64,000 nucleotides of DNA, taken from Blautia glucerasea. Its GTDB lineage: Bacteria; Bacillota; Clostridia; Lachnospirales; Lachnospiraceae. The translations under genes and the position numbers were made by a program. Shown here piece by piece: positions 17,711 to 26,895 of the stretch. The stretch covers positions 62,001 through 126,000 of the forward strand of contig NZ_JAJBMO010000007.1 of assembly GCF_020537505.1 (NCBI RefSeq), written 5' to 3'. The first letter of the stretch is position 1. Every line of letters starts with the position of its first letter. The notes beneath the pieces were generated by a model. It was not told where the DNA came from. It ran no database searches and saw nothing but the letters and a program-made list of their open reading frames with translations.

Positions 17711-17748
17711 GCTTTTTAACTAACTGTTTCTTTTCAAGGAGAGCGAGC

Positions 17749-19182
17749 ATGGAAAGAGTTTTTACTGAGGATGATTATATACGCTGTGATATTGTCACTG
17801 GAAGGCTGTATCGCCTTTTAACTTCTTTATTTCAGGATTTTTTAGAGGTTCAGCTATCCGAAGCACTAGGAAGTCAATGGATCAATGCGGTTGTAAAGCT
17901 GGCTGATAACATTTCCGGGAAGGATATGAGTCAGGAACGGAACAGTTTACGGGTTTTATTGAGAAAGAGGGACGAGAAAGGTTTGGTCTTAATGGACAAA
18001 ACCTGTATTGATGTTACGATTGCAAATACATTAATGCTTTTTACTTGTTATTATTTGGTTTCGGTTCCGCGATACAATGGTTTTTCTAAAGATGAAATGA
18101 TAGATATTATTCATATTTATGAGAATAAGCCTGCATCAGAATACACAAATTTCGATATGGTAGGTTTACAGGAAAAGCTGTTGGAATGTATTAACAAAGA
18201 TATAAGGGTTGTTTTGAAATGCCAGGAAAAAATGGCAGTACCGATCAAAAGAAACGGAAAAGACGATAAAAAAAAGAATGGAAAAATAGAGGCTGATGAC
18301 TTCTATAAGAAGATACAAAGGCTTGTTGATAACAAAAATCGTCTGAACAGCCATATGTCAACAGTTAGTGATCCTATAGCATCTGAGAGAGAAATAACAG
18401 ATACCATAATGAATCTTGAAGAATTTCTTGATTATCTAACAGCTGCCTGGGAATATGAAATGAAATATGAGCTTCTGGAAAAATACCGTAAGGAATTGAA
18501 TATAATACGTTATTTAAGGAGTACAACCAAATTTGCTGATGTTATATCTGCACTGAATTCTGTCATAGATACTATGCCTGTGGAAAAAAAAGAGGGAGAA
18601 GAAGAGGGAAAAGAAGAAAATCCTGGCGGGGAATCGAATGAAGAAGAACATTTAAAGGTGTTTACAAGGTGTTTTTCCCTATTATCCAATACCAATAATC
18701 ATTGTGCAGCATGTACAGCCCTAATGGTTGAATCCAATACGCTGGAGAATCCATGCGCCACAATCATGTTGGCTTTCATGTATTATTGTGGATGGGCAGA
18801 TGGTCGTACGGCTGAGGAAATTCTTATGCAGCTATTTTTTATTGATAATCAGAAAACCTGGCTTGCCAAAGCGGAAAATTTTAAAACGCTAAGCAAAAAC
18901 GAGGAAAGAATTGATAAGGAACAGTCAGTAATACATAGGGCTCAGGCAATCGCGTATTACATTGGCCATGCAATGGTAAATAAAGCATCTTCTGCATTTA
19001 TGATGGCTGGTTACCTGGGAATCATGTTAGAAAATTTTGAGATTACCAAGGCTTGTTTTCGCTTTGCCGGGGAGTCAGATCAAAAAGCTCAAAATTATTA
19101 TAATGCCTTCAGCAACATGAGAGATGAGACGACCTTCCAAAAATGGGCAGAGGAACAGAACAGAAGGAGGTTAAATGAATAA
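17749..19182 (+). CDS. Unrecognised helical protein of the signalling island
   Basis: The 477-residue protein is mostly alpha-helical with a highly acidic, glycine-containing stretch near residues 276-305 separating two helical halves. The C-terminal half has repeated small-residue helices (SSAFMMAGYLGIM and similar), which look TPR-like by composition only. No catalytic motif was seen. AAGGAGAG precedes the ATG, and its end overlaps the next start. It may serve as scaffold or substrate for the kinase/phosphatase pair. Confidence 0.6.
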   Translation: MERVFTEDDYIRCDIVTGRLYRLLTSLFQDFLEVQLSEALGSQWINAVVKLADNISGKDMSQERNSLRVLLRKRDEKGLVLMDKTCIDVTIANTLMLFTCYYLVSVPRYNGFSKDEMIDIIHIYENKPASEYTNFDMVGLQEKLLECINKDIRVVLKCQEKMAVPIKRNGKDDKKKNGKIEADDFYKKIQRLVDNKNRLNSHMSTVSDPIASEREITDTIMNLEEFLDYLTAAWEYEMKYELLEKYRKELNIIRYLRSTTKFADVISALNSVIDTMPVEKKEGEEEGKEENPGGESNEEEHLKVFTRCFSLLSNTNNHCAACTALMVESNTLENPCATIMLAFMYYCGWADGRTAEEILMQLFFIDNQKTWLAKAENFKTLSKNEERIDKEQSVIHRAQAIAYYIGHAMVNKASSAFMMAGYLGIMLENFEITKACFRFAGESDQKAQNYYNAFSNMRDETTFQKWAEEQNRRRLNE

Positions 19183-21275
19183 TGGAACGAAAAGAAGTTG
19201 ATATTCAAATATTAATTGAAAAAGGCGACTTTATTGTAGTCAGTCTTGCTGATTTTGATGTAATAGATTATCAAAACCTTGCGGTAATGCTTCGACCGAT
19301 TATTACTGTTCGAAAAGATGCTGTCTATATACCAATGTTTAAAAATGAACAGAGGTTGTGTGCTGATAATGTTTGGGCTGCGTTATCTTCATTGAAACAG
19401 AAGGGCCTTTTTGCGAATACAAATGCAATGAACTATGCTGAGCTGTTGAGTGAACTTGGAAAAGACAGAAAAACCGTCTATATTATTTCCAAGAATTCTC
19501 AGGTACGTGAAAAAATAATCCGTGAAAATACAGCACGGGTAAGAACTGTGTTCTGTGATCTGGAAGCGGATGGGCGACTTTATTGGAGCCAGGGAGTGTT
19601 TACACAAAGAGGTGCAGCTCCATCATCGCTGAAAGGCGGACAGTATACATCACGTAATAGTAATCCACATATACAGAAACGGGATAATCCAGCGAAAGCT
19701 GTCTCTGCTCCAAAGCAGCGTGATTATATTATTGCAACGACCCCGACAATTCAGGGAATCCGGAAACTTACTTCAACTGTCCGTGTATATGAAGGAAGTA
19801 TTCTGTATGATTCTGTGAAAAATACATACAGATTAGTTAAGAAGGAGTTCCGTAATAATGGTGCTTATACTTACTCAACGAATCAACCGGGTATTTGGGC
19901 CAAGATTTACGACGAGAACTATAATTCTTCGTTTTTCGAGGATAAGATACGAAGAATGCTGAAAAATCCAGTTAATGTTGAAGGCATTATCTGGCCGAAG
20001 GATATTTTGACGGATTCAGATGGCGTATTTCGTGGATTTTTAATAAATAGTTTTTCTGGGCAGCCGCTTCAGACTAGTGTGCTGAAACGAGATGGACAGA
20101 TGCAGTATTTTCCTTATTGGACGAAAACAGATATATGCACACTTACCTTGACGATTTTACAAAAGATTAAGGAATTGCATAAACGTGGTATTCTTCTAGG
20201 CTGTATTAATCCTGCTGCAATAAGAGTTGTAGATCAAAATACCGTGTTTTTCTGCGATACGGATGATTATCAGATAGAAGGTTATCCGACTCTTAGTAAT
20301 AATATCAGTTTTGCAGCCCCGGAAAACCTTGATAAGAGGCTTTACCTTGCATCTCTGGATAGTGAAAACTTTTCAGTAGCAGAACTTGTGTTTATGCTGA
20401 TGATGACGGGAAAAACACCTTATTTATCAGGCAATTCTAATATTATTGGCACTATTAAAAGAATGAGATTTCCTTTCTTTGTTAACGATTACGATGAACG
20501 TAATCCAAGCCTGCGTGTTATGCCGAGTATGTGGCGATATATGTGGAGCCATCTTAGCTTCGGGATGAAGAAGGCATTTTGCAGCACCTTTCAAAGAAAT
20601 ATGCCATTTAATGCACAGGGAAAACGATTGTCTGCTTTTAAATGGTATGATATTGTCGAGCAGTATCGTAATGAAGTTATGCACTCGTCTTCTTCTGAAG
20701 ATAATGCGCTATACCCGGCTACTTTTAAGAAAAAAGAAGGCGATACATTTTATCGTTGCAGTAAATGTGGCAAAGAGCATCCCAAATTCTTTTTTGATCC
20801 AGAATATTTTCACGATTATCAGGTATGCAATGCGTGCATGGATATGCCATCAGACAAGTCGTATACCTGCGTTGATTGTGGGCGGACATTTATATACAAA
20901 AACCGGACAGCGTTATTCCATCAACGTATGAGGGCAACAAATGATGATTGGAAAAATCAGCGGCATTGTCCGGAATGTAAGGCGAAGAAGGCGAAATGTT
21001 CCGGATGTGGAAAAATGGTTCCATATTATGAGATTAATGATGGATTGTGCAAAGATTGTCGCGAAAACACTGTGTTTGAAAGACGAACCTGTAAAGAATG
21101 TGGTCGTTCTTTCTCTATAACTTATGCTGAAAAAAAGTATTTTGACTCCAAGGGCTTTTCATATCCTAGAAAATGCGAGATATGTCGAAAGAATAAAAAT
21201 TCAGGTGGAAATAGTGGCAGCAGCAAATCTGGTACAAAACGTGGTGGATTCTTCGGCGGAATCTTTGGATTTTAA
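19182..21275 (+). CDS. Degenerate protein kinase-like protein with C-terminal zinc ribbons
   Basis: Three parts are visible in 697 residues: an N-terminal 170-residue region of unknown type; a kinase-like domain (about 190-510) in which the catalytic loop reads LLGCINPAAIRVV instead of HxDxxxxN and the metal loop reads CDTDDYQIEG, similar to the VDxDSFQI of YegI-type kinases; and a cysteine-rich tail (about 520-680) with at least four CxxC pairs forming zinc ribbons. The missing HxD suggests a pseudokinase or an atypical enzyme. It starts at the stop of the previous gene and ends 14 bp before the VWA gene. Confidence 0.75.
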   Translation: MERKEVDIQILIEKGDFIVVSLADFDVIDYQNLAVMLRPIITVRKDAVYIPMFKNEQRLCADNVWAALSSLKQKGLFANTNAMNYAELLSELGKDRKTVYIISKNSQVREKIIRENTARVRTVFCDLEADGRLYWSQGVFTQRGAAPSSLKGGQYTSRNSNPHIQKRDNPAKAVSAPKQRDYIIATTPTIQGIRKLTSTVRVYEGSILYDSVKNTYRLVKKEFRNNGAYTYSTNQPGIWAKIYDENYNSSFFEDKIRRMLKNPVNVEGIIWPKDILTDSDGVFRGFLINSFSGQPLQTSVLKRDGQMQYFPYWTKTDICTLTLTILQKIKELHKRGILLGCINPAAIRVVDQNTVFFCDTDDYQIEGYPTLSNNISFAAPENLDKRLYLASLDSENFSVAELVFMLMMTGKTPYLSGNSNIIGTIKRMRFPFFVNDYDERNPSLRVMPSMWRYMWSHLSFGMKKAFCSTFQRNMPFNAQGKRLSAFKWYDIVEQYRNEVMHSSSSEDNALYPATFKKKEGDTFYRCSKCGKEHPKFFFDPEYFHDYQVCNACMDMPSDKSYTCVDCGRTFIYKNRTALFHQRMRATNDDWKNQRHCPECKAKKAKCSGCGKMVPYYEINDGLCKDCRENTVFERRTCKECGRSFSITYAEKKYFDSKGFSYPRKCEICRKNKNSGGNSGSSKSGTKRGGFFGGIFGF

Positions 21276-21289
21276 GAGGGGGTGAGGTC

Positions 21290-22192
21290 ATGGCACGAAA
21301 TACATATGATGAGGATGCATATACTCGTGAAGAGTTTTCGCACTTTCAGAATATTTTATTGAATGGTACTGCTCGTATTCCTATTTGCTTCTGTATTGAT
21401 GTCAGCAAATCTATGGATTGGCTTACAAATCCTTCGAGTGATTTAATTGTTACGGGAAGCGGATATGAAGATGGCGGCTCAGTTAATCATGTTAAGCTGA
21501 GACCCGGAGCAACCAGAAAGTCTAAGCTGGACGATTTGAAAAAAGTTCTTAGGAAATTAATTTATGGTCTTCGTGACGAAGCTGCACTAAGAGACTCTGC
21601 AGTTGTGAGTATAGTGACGTTCAGCAGATATGCGAATACGGTCGTTAATTTTTGCGAACCTGTGTCTTTGGATGGAAATGTAATTGCAAATCAAATTAAG
21701 CTTGGTGTTGATGTCACGAATGTATCTGAGGGCATAAACCTGGCTTTGAATAAGCTTTCTACTATGTCAAAGGTATTGTCTGACGCACAAACCGAGAGTT
21801 ATAAACCAGTTTTTATTTTGATTAGTGATGGGCTTCCTACAGACGGCAGAGAAGCCGAAGAGGCTGTTTCCCGATTAAGAAGCCAAGCTGCTAATGATGA
21901 GTTATCGATCATTCCAATTGGTATATACATGGATATACCAGGAAAACAATGGCTTCGTCAGCTGAGACCGGACGGAGAAATATTTACCATGAATAGTGAT
22001 TATGACTTCGAGCAGGTTTTTGATATGATTGAGCAGCTAATTGTAGAGAAGGCGCCTATTATTTCAGTTGACGAAGAAATAATGAGTGACAATCAATTTG
22101 CGAAAGAAACAGAAATACCGGCTACAGCATACGGTCAAACAGCATCACCAGATGATCTGTTGAAATTGTTTGAATTCCCGGAGGATGTTTGA
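21290..22192 (+). CDS. TerY-like VWA domain protein
   Basis: The protein is essentially one von Willebrand A domain with an intact metal-ion-dependent adhesion site: DVSKSMD (DxSxS), the threonine in VDVTNVSEG, and ISDGLPTDG. TerY-like VWA proteins are known partners of PP2C phosphatases and kinases in Ter-associated phosphorylation triads. Here it is last in its unit, ahead of a strong terminator. No signal peptide, so it is cytoplasmic. AGAGGGGGTGAG precedes the ATG. Assignment to the VWA fold is sure; the TerY link is from context. Confidence 0.87.
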   Translation: MARNTYDEDAYTREEFSHFQNILLNGTARIPICFCIDVSKSMDWLTNPSSDLIVTGSGYEDGGSVNHVKLRPGATRKSKLDDLKKVLRKLIYGLRDEAALRDSAVVSIVTFSRYANTVVNFCEPVSLDGNVIANQIKLGVDVTNVSEGINLALNKLSTMSKVLSDAQTESYKPVFILISDGLPTDGREAEEAVSRLRSQAANDELSIIPIGIYMDIPGKQWLRQLRPDGEIFTMNSDYDFEQVFDMIEQLIVEKAPIISVDEEIMSDNQFAKETEIPATAYGQTASPDDLLKLFEFPEDV

Positions 22193-22216
22193 TCGTACCA
22201 TCCCTTCATTTTTAAC

Positions 22217-22247
22217 GAGCATTTGCTTTGTGCAAGTGCTCTTTTTT
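22217..22247 (+). terminator. Rho-independent terminator
   Basis: A 10-bp stem (22217-22226 with 22232-22241, one G-T pair) with a 5-base loop is followed by six T. It ends the signalling unit. Confidence 0.8.
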
Positions 22248-22285
22248 GTGTTGTTAACTAGAGGTTGATGTCTCTAATTTGGCCA

Positions 22286-22307
22286 GTATGGTAATCTAAG
22301 ACCATAC
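22286..22307. promoter_or_regulatory. Inverted repeat in the leader of the second operon
   Basis: GTATGGT (22286-22292) and ACCATAC (22301-22307) form a 7-bp inverted repeat with an 8-base centre, 21 bp before the first start of the operon. It could be an operator or an mRNA hairpin. Confidence 0.3.
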
Positions 22308-22327
22308 AGAAACGGAGGTGATACCAA

Positions 22328-22801
22328 ATGTGCACTTCGGGTTTTAAGTGGCAATGTAGTTATATTTCCAAAGAAAAAAACGTACAGAGTATATTCACCT
22401 TTCAGTATGAGGAGGACAGGATTATGAAGAAGATTAATATGAAACATGACAACAAAGACCGTATTATTTGTGTTTCTGATTTCGGTAAACACAGATTCTA
22501 CTATCAGCCTGTAGGAACCAGGGACCGCCTTTGGCTCTTTGACACAAAAAACTATTCTGGTTCTGTATTTGCATTTTTCCGTAAGTATGGAAGATGCCTT
22601 GATGGCATCGGTTTTAGCATGACTGTAAAGGAAATGTATGAGGCCGGCAATAACCACAATGCGAAGATCACAAAGATATTGGATCGTATTCCGGGACAGG
22701 TGGAATATGTGCTTCGTGAAAATGAAGAACTTATTCAGATGCCTTGCCTGGCTGTACATAAGAATTATCAATGCAGCTATGCTGTTGACCGTGCAGCGTA
22801 A
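22328..22801 (+). CDS. Unrecognised protein, first gene of the second operon
   Basis: A strong GGAGGTGAT site stands 6 bases before the ATG at 22328, giving 157 residues; an in-frame ATG at 22424 also has AGGAGG upstream and would give 125. No membrane segment or known motif is visible; the composition is basic with many aromatic residues. Sixteen bases separate it from the next gene. Confidence 0.55.
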   Translation: MCTSGFKWQCSYISKEKNVQSIFTFQYEEDRIMKKINMKHDNKDRIICVSDFGKHRFYYQPVGTRDRLWLFDTKNYSGSVFAFFRKYGRCLDGIGFSMTVKEMYEAGNNHNAKITKILDRIPGQVEYVLRENEELIQMPCLAVHKNYQCSYAVDRAA

Positions 22802-22817
22802 GAAAGGAGATAAAACG

Positions 22818-23450
22818 ATGAGCAGGAATAAAAAGGCTCTTCCTATGAGAGGAATTCGTACACCCCGTTTCTTTATCTGGTTTCGTGGATTCTGGCAGGG
22901 AAAGGTTCTCCATACTGGCGGTCTCTGCCCGGAAACCAATGTGATTGCCTCTGGCTATGTGACTGGTCAGATCAAACGCTTCCGTAATGCGTGCGTTACC
23001 CGCCGGGAAAAAGCAGAAGAGAAGCTTAATAAGGCATGGGGGAATGCAGATGAACTGCTGGTGGATTACGCTGCTGTGACCGCTGCAATTGCGGAAGCGG
23101 AAAAGGAACAAAATGCGCACAGTGAGAGCAATGCGCAGGTTCGTTCTAAGGAAAAGGCGGCTAAGAGACGTGCATCATTTGAGGAAAAGCGTCAGGCTAT
23201 CCTGAAGAGTCTGGCAACGATCGCAAACGACATTCGCGCAGAGTACGATTCTGCATATGATCAGATGGAGGCTACCTCAGAACTTCTTGCATCTGCGTTG
23301 GCTTGTTATGGACATGGTCTTCTGATGAAGCCGGTATATGGTGATAATCTTCCCACCATCACTTATGAAGACTGTGCAAAGCAGATCATTGTCAACCACG
23401 AAGATACCTGGAATGCTATCGGTTCTATTTTGAAGGGGGTAAAAGGATGA
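22818..23450 (+). CDS. Coiled-coil protein, unrecognised
   Basis: From the ATG at 22818 (AAAGGAG upstream) the 210-residue product has a basic N-terminus and an alanine/glutamate/lysine-rich coiled coil around residues 55-130. It overlaps the next gene as ATGA, so translation is coupled to the membrane protein that follows. No function can be assigned. Confidence 0.6.
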   Translation: MSRNKKALPMRGIRTPRFFIWFRGFWQGKVLHTGGLCPETNVIASGYVTGQIKRFRNACVTRREKAEEKLNKAWGNADELLVDYAAVTAAIAEAEKEQNAHSESNAQVRSKEKAAKRRASFEEKRQAILKSLATIANDIRAEYDSAYDQMEATSELLASALACYGHGLLMKPVYGDNLPTITYEDCAKQIIVNHEDTWNAIGSILKGVKG

Positions 23451-24691
23451 GCATCTTTAACAAGATTTTTGAAGGCAGTAAAAGAAAGGGCATCTTTAAA
23501 AAGAAGGGTGATTATAGTGTCCTGACAGACAATTATGTACCTGCATCTCTGCCTACCTACGGTCAGGGCCTGGAAAATTTTGTTACTGCCGATTATCCTA
23601 TGAACAATCCTGAAATTATTGAAACTGGCTATCACGAGGTTGAAGAGTATCTTAGTGGAGTGATCGCAACTTGTGACAGTCATTCTACCGGCTCGGAGTG
23701 TGACCCATATATTGATGCAAAGATGGATCATGTCATTGCTGGCCATGAGGCTGCTGCTGCAAACAACGAGAACCAGATTGTCCGTATCCGGTCTGCCCGT
23801 ACAATGCGAAAAGAAGCACTTGACCGCAAGATTAACCCGCGTGAGGAAAAAATCGCAAAACTTCAGTCTGAGATTGAACCTCTCGAGGAGCTTCGTTCTC
23901 ATTTTCAGATCCACATCGGCAAGTCTGCTATTTCAATCGGCCTGCCGATTACGGTAATCGCTATGCTTGTTGATGCGGCTGTAAACTACAGTTTTCTTCA
24001 GACGGTTCTGTTGTCCAATGCAACACTGCTGCTGATCACGGTTATCTGTATGTCTGTAATGTCGGACGGTTCCATGTGGGCTCTTGGTACATTTCTTTCC
24101 CGAAGAAAAGAAAAGTTTACCTCAAAGCCTCTGTTTTGGATCATCTGCGTTGGTCTGGCAAGTATGTTCCTTTTGTCTGTTGCCGCTTCTGTAATGATCC
24201 GCTGGGGATCCATGGATGCTACTTATGGCACTATTAATGCGGCTGGCGAATTCGTGGGTAAGGAATCCTATTCCCTTGCTGAGTATGGTGTCACTCTTGC
24301 CACGGCGTTTGTAACAACCGCAACAGGACTGCTCTCCTTTGCGTTCTCGCTTGATGAAAATGCCTTTCTTGTTTCTATTCGCGAGCGAAAGAAGAAGGAA
24401 CTTGCAAGGTGTCTTGCGGAAATCGATCCCCTGCTGAATGAACGGGCTCTTCTGGAAAATGCGCCAGACCCCAAGGAATGGGATGAACGTAAGCGTGCTG
24501 CTGCGGAGCGCCAGATCGAAGCTGTCCGTCTTGGTTTGAAGCTTCATTGCCGCAAGCTGATGGCAGAAGGTGTCAATGATCCTGATTTTACTGAGCGTAT
24601 GACCGAATCAGGAGAAGCTCTTTTGAGAAAAGGAACTTCTTCTGATATTTCCAAAATGCCTGCCACAACTATCATAAAAAAGGCAGCCTGA
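23447..24691 (+). CDS. Membrane protein with central helices and coiled coils
   Basis: Of 414 residues, about 100-160 form a coiled coil; hydrophobic segments follow near residues 165-185, 187-205, 225-250 and 280-305, then a second charged coiled-coil region. There is no known motif. The layout (coiled coil, membrane block, coiled coil) suits a membrane scaffold. It overlaps the preceding gene by 4 bp and precedes the OmpA-like lipoprotein by 14 bp. Confidence 0.6.
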   Translation: MSIFNKIFEGSKRKGIFKKKGDYSVLTDNYVPASLPTYGQGLENFVTADYPMNNPEIIETGYHEVEEYLSGVIATCDSHSTGSECDPYIDAKMDHVIAGHEAAAANNENQIVRIRSARTMRKEALDRKINPREEKIAKLQSEIEPLEELRSHFQIHIGKSAISIGLPITVIAMLVDAAVNYSFLQTVLLSNATLLLITVICMSVMSDGSMWALGTFLSRRKEKFTSKPLFWIICVGLASMFLLSVAASVMIRWGSMDATYGTINAAGEFVGKESYSLAEYGVTLATAFVTTATGLLSFAFSLDENAFLVSIRERKKKELARCLAEIDPLLNERALLENAPDPKEWDERKRAAAERQIEAVRLGLKLHCRKLMAEGVNDPDFTERMTESGEALLRKGTSSDISKMPATTIIKKAA

Positions 24692-24705
24692 AAGGAGATT
24701 AAACC

Positions 24706-25989
24706 ATGAACAAAATGATGAAAAGTATCTTTTCTGCTATCCTGACCCTGGCAATGCTTCTTAGCTTTACTGGTTGCGGAGACTCTGAGGATATCCAGAG
24801 CTCCGATCCTGTAAACATCGCATTTGTTGTTGGCATCGCTGATGATGAAACCAAATTTAACGAGGGGATTGATGAACTTGCCTCCCTTCCTGCGAACCCT
24901 GGTACGGATTATGCCTTCATTTCCGCTGAAGGGGAACCAGCTATGATCGGAGAGGCAAAGACCATTCCGGATTTCTCTGACCGTGGTTATACGGATGTGA
25001 TGATGGAACGTGTACGTACCGGAATCATGGCAGATCTGACTGGGCAGCTGGCAGATTATAAGCCAACGTCTTCTGAGCTTGACCTAGCAGCAGCTACGGA
25101 TCTGGGGGTACGGACACTGAAGGCACATGCTGTTGATGGGCGCGATAATGTACTTGTCTACTACTGCTCAGGAAGGTCAACAACAGGGTTTATTAACATG
25201 GTTGAAACACCTGTGTATGAGATGGATGTGGAGGAATCTGCTTCTGCAGTTGCTCAAAAAATGAAAGTTGATCTGTCTGGCATTGATGTTGTCTGGTATT
25301 GCTGCGGGGACTTTGGGGGCAACAAGCAGCCGAAGATTTCTCCTAACGAGAAGGAACAGCTGAAAGCTTTCTACAATCAGCTGTTTACTGCACTAGGTGC
25401 AAAGTCCATTACCTTCAAGGATGATCTTCCCAGTTCAGAATGCTATAGCTTCCCTGATGTACCAGTTTCCCCTATAGCTGTTGAAGATACAGGCTCCGAA
25501 CTCAAGGACCTGGTTGTTCTTGCTCCTGAGGTGTTTGAGGAGACTGAAGAGACCCAGGATGAGGAGGTGGCTGATACAGCAGTGCTTGAGTCCCCTATCG
25601 TAATTCCGGAATCTCAGGTACGTTACCAGCCTGACTCCGCAGAATTCCTTGATCCTGTTGCAGCTGCGGATGCGATTCAGCCTGCTGTGGATTTTCTCCT
25701 GGAGCATCCGGAAGTAAACATTCTTCTTTATGGTACCTGCGCTGGCGACAATGACACGGACTTTTCACTTGAGCTTGGAAGGGCGAGGGCAGAGAGTATT
25801 AAAGCAGAATTAGAAAAGGGGGGCGTTGCTGAAGACCGTATTACAGCAGTAACGGTTAAGGTTGCAGACGATCCTTATTATCAATTTGGACTAGGCACAA
25901 ATTCAGAGGCCAGCAGCGTTAATCGTAAATGTGTGATGCTCGATATGTCAACTGAACTGGCCAAGCAGATTCTGGCTAACGCAGTTTAA
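24706..25989 (+). CDS. Lipoprotein with C-terminal OmpA-like domain
   Basis: The signal peptide ends in SFTGC with Cys24 as the lipidated residue, so the protein is outside the membrane. The middle region (about 35-225) is not recognised. An acidic linker with EETEETQDEE follows, and the last 125 residues match the OmpA/MotB peptidoglycan-binding fold (NILLYGTCAGDND, then LGRARAESIKAEL and VNRKCVML). It should anchor a membrane complex to the cell wall. This is striking beside coupling-type ATPases and fits an envelope-spanning machine. Confidence 0.78.
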   Translation: MNKMMKSIFSAILTLAMLLSFTGCGDSEDIQSSDPVNIAFVVGIADDETKFNEGIDELASLPANPGTDYAFISAEGEPAMIGEAKTIPDFSDRGYTDVMMERVRTGIMADLTGQLADYKPTSSELDLAAATDLGVRTLKAHAVDGRDNVLVYYCSGRSTTGFINMVETPVYEMDVEESASAVAQKMKVDLSGIDVVWYCCGDFGGNKQPKISPNEKEQLKAFYNQLFTALGAKSITFKDDLPSSECYSFPDVPVSPIAVEDTGSELKDLVVLAPEVFEETEETQDEEVADTAVLESPIVIPESQVRYQPDSAEFLDPVAAADAIQPAVDFLLEHPEVNILLYGTCAGDNDTDFSLELGRARAESIKAELEKGGVAEDRITAVTVKVADDPYYQFGLGTNSEASSVNRKCVMLDMSTELAKQILANAV

Positions 25990-26008
25990 GTTATGGAGGG
26001 GAGTGCCA

Positions 26009-26173
26009 ATGAAATTTCTGATCCTCTTGTTAATAATCTGCTGTATCTTCCCTAATGTTGGTGCTTCGGTGGGAAATACCCTGATCGGGTTAGAGCCCGT
26101 TGCTGAGGCATTCATGCCATGTTTGATTGCCATTGTTGGTCTTTATTTGATCGTTAAGAGCGTTTTGAAGTGA
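26009..26173 (+). CDS. 54-residue membrane peptide
   Basis: A short frame with GGAGGGGAG about 6 bases before its ATG encodes two hydrophobic stretches (residues 2-18 and 35-52) with a short polar turn. It fits exactly between two operon genes (19 bp and 12 bp gaps). Its size and layout recall small pilin-like or holin-like subunits, but no family can be named. Confidence 0.6.
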   Translation: MKFLILLLIICCIFPNVGASVGNTLIGLEPVAEAFMPCLIAIVGLYLIVKSVLK

Positions 26174-26185
26174 AAGGAGAAAATA

Positions 26186-26884
26186 ATGAGTAGTAACCAT
26201 TACAGTTCCATTGATCCTGTTACAGGTAATGTTTCCTGGAATGGCCCCCTTTCTATTGAGAAGGGGGATCATTCCCATATGCCAAGCCGCACAGACGCGT
26301 ATCTTCATGGGGATGAGAGAGGCCATGTAAACGGGTCTTCTTTAAAAGGCCCCAACACGCCAGAGAACGTGGTGCCGCAAAACTCTGACGTCAATCATGG
26401 AGCTTACTATTCTATGGAACAGGGGGAACGTTCCGCTCTTCAGAATGGAGCAGCTATTGACTCTTCCAAAACCGCTGTAGTGAATTCTGAGCCGGGAGCC
26501 CGACCAGACTTGTTTACGGTAACAGATAATGTAACTTATTCGGATGGCCATGCGGAGTCCATTCACCATTCCTTTACCAATGCATCTTATGCAGACCAGC
26601 AGGCATGGAACGATATGTCAGCTGCCTTGCCCGATACCTTTGATGCGCCGAATCCTGGCAATGTCCTTGCTGATTCAATGAGCAGCTCAGAGTATGCAGA
26701 GCTAATGGAAAATACTGATGCAGAATTGCCAGGTATTGCGGAAGACTATGCGGCAGCAGACTTTAGTGGGGTACCGGGTACCGACTCTGCGGCTTCCGAT
26801 GCCGATACTGCTGCGTCTGGTGAAAGCGCTGATTCTTCTGTTGATAGCGGCAGCAGTGCAGAGTGCGATTCTGATGATGATTAG
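26186..26884 (+). CDS. DNA/RNA non-specific endonuclease-like protein (DERGH motif)
   Basis: Residues about 40-135 follow the pattern of the Endonuclease_NS_2 type: GDERGHVNG (catalytic His in the usual DRGH), ENVVPQ, an Asn and Gly in VNHGAYY, a glutamate in YSMEQ, ARPDLFTV and HHSFTN. The C-terminal third is a Ser/Ala/Asp-rich, strongly acidic, disordered tail. No signal peptide is present. It could be a nuclease effector carried by the neighbouring ATPases, with the acidic tail as a delivery or self-masking segment; that role is inference. The fold assignment is by motif reading. Confidence 0.55.
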   Translation: MSSNHYSSIDPVTGNVSWNGPLSIEKGDHSHMPSRTDAYLHGDERGHVNGSSLKGPNTPENVVPQNSDVNHGAYYSMEQGERSALQNGAAIDSSKTAVVNSEPGARPDLFTVTDNVTYSDGHAESIHHSFTNASYADQQAWNDMSAALPDTFDAPNPGNVLADSMSSSEYAELMENTDAELPGIAEDYAAADFSGVPGTDSAASDADTAASGESADSSVDSGSSAECDSDDD

Positions 26885-26895
26885 GGAGGCAAAAA

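Noticed and set aside
2..22192. Tellurite resistance operon
   Set aside because: VWA, PP2C and kinase genes recall Ter loci, but no TerD, TerC or TerB-type product is present in the window.
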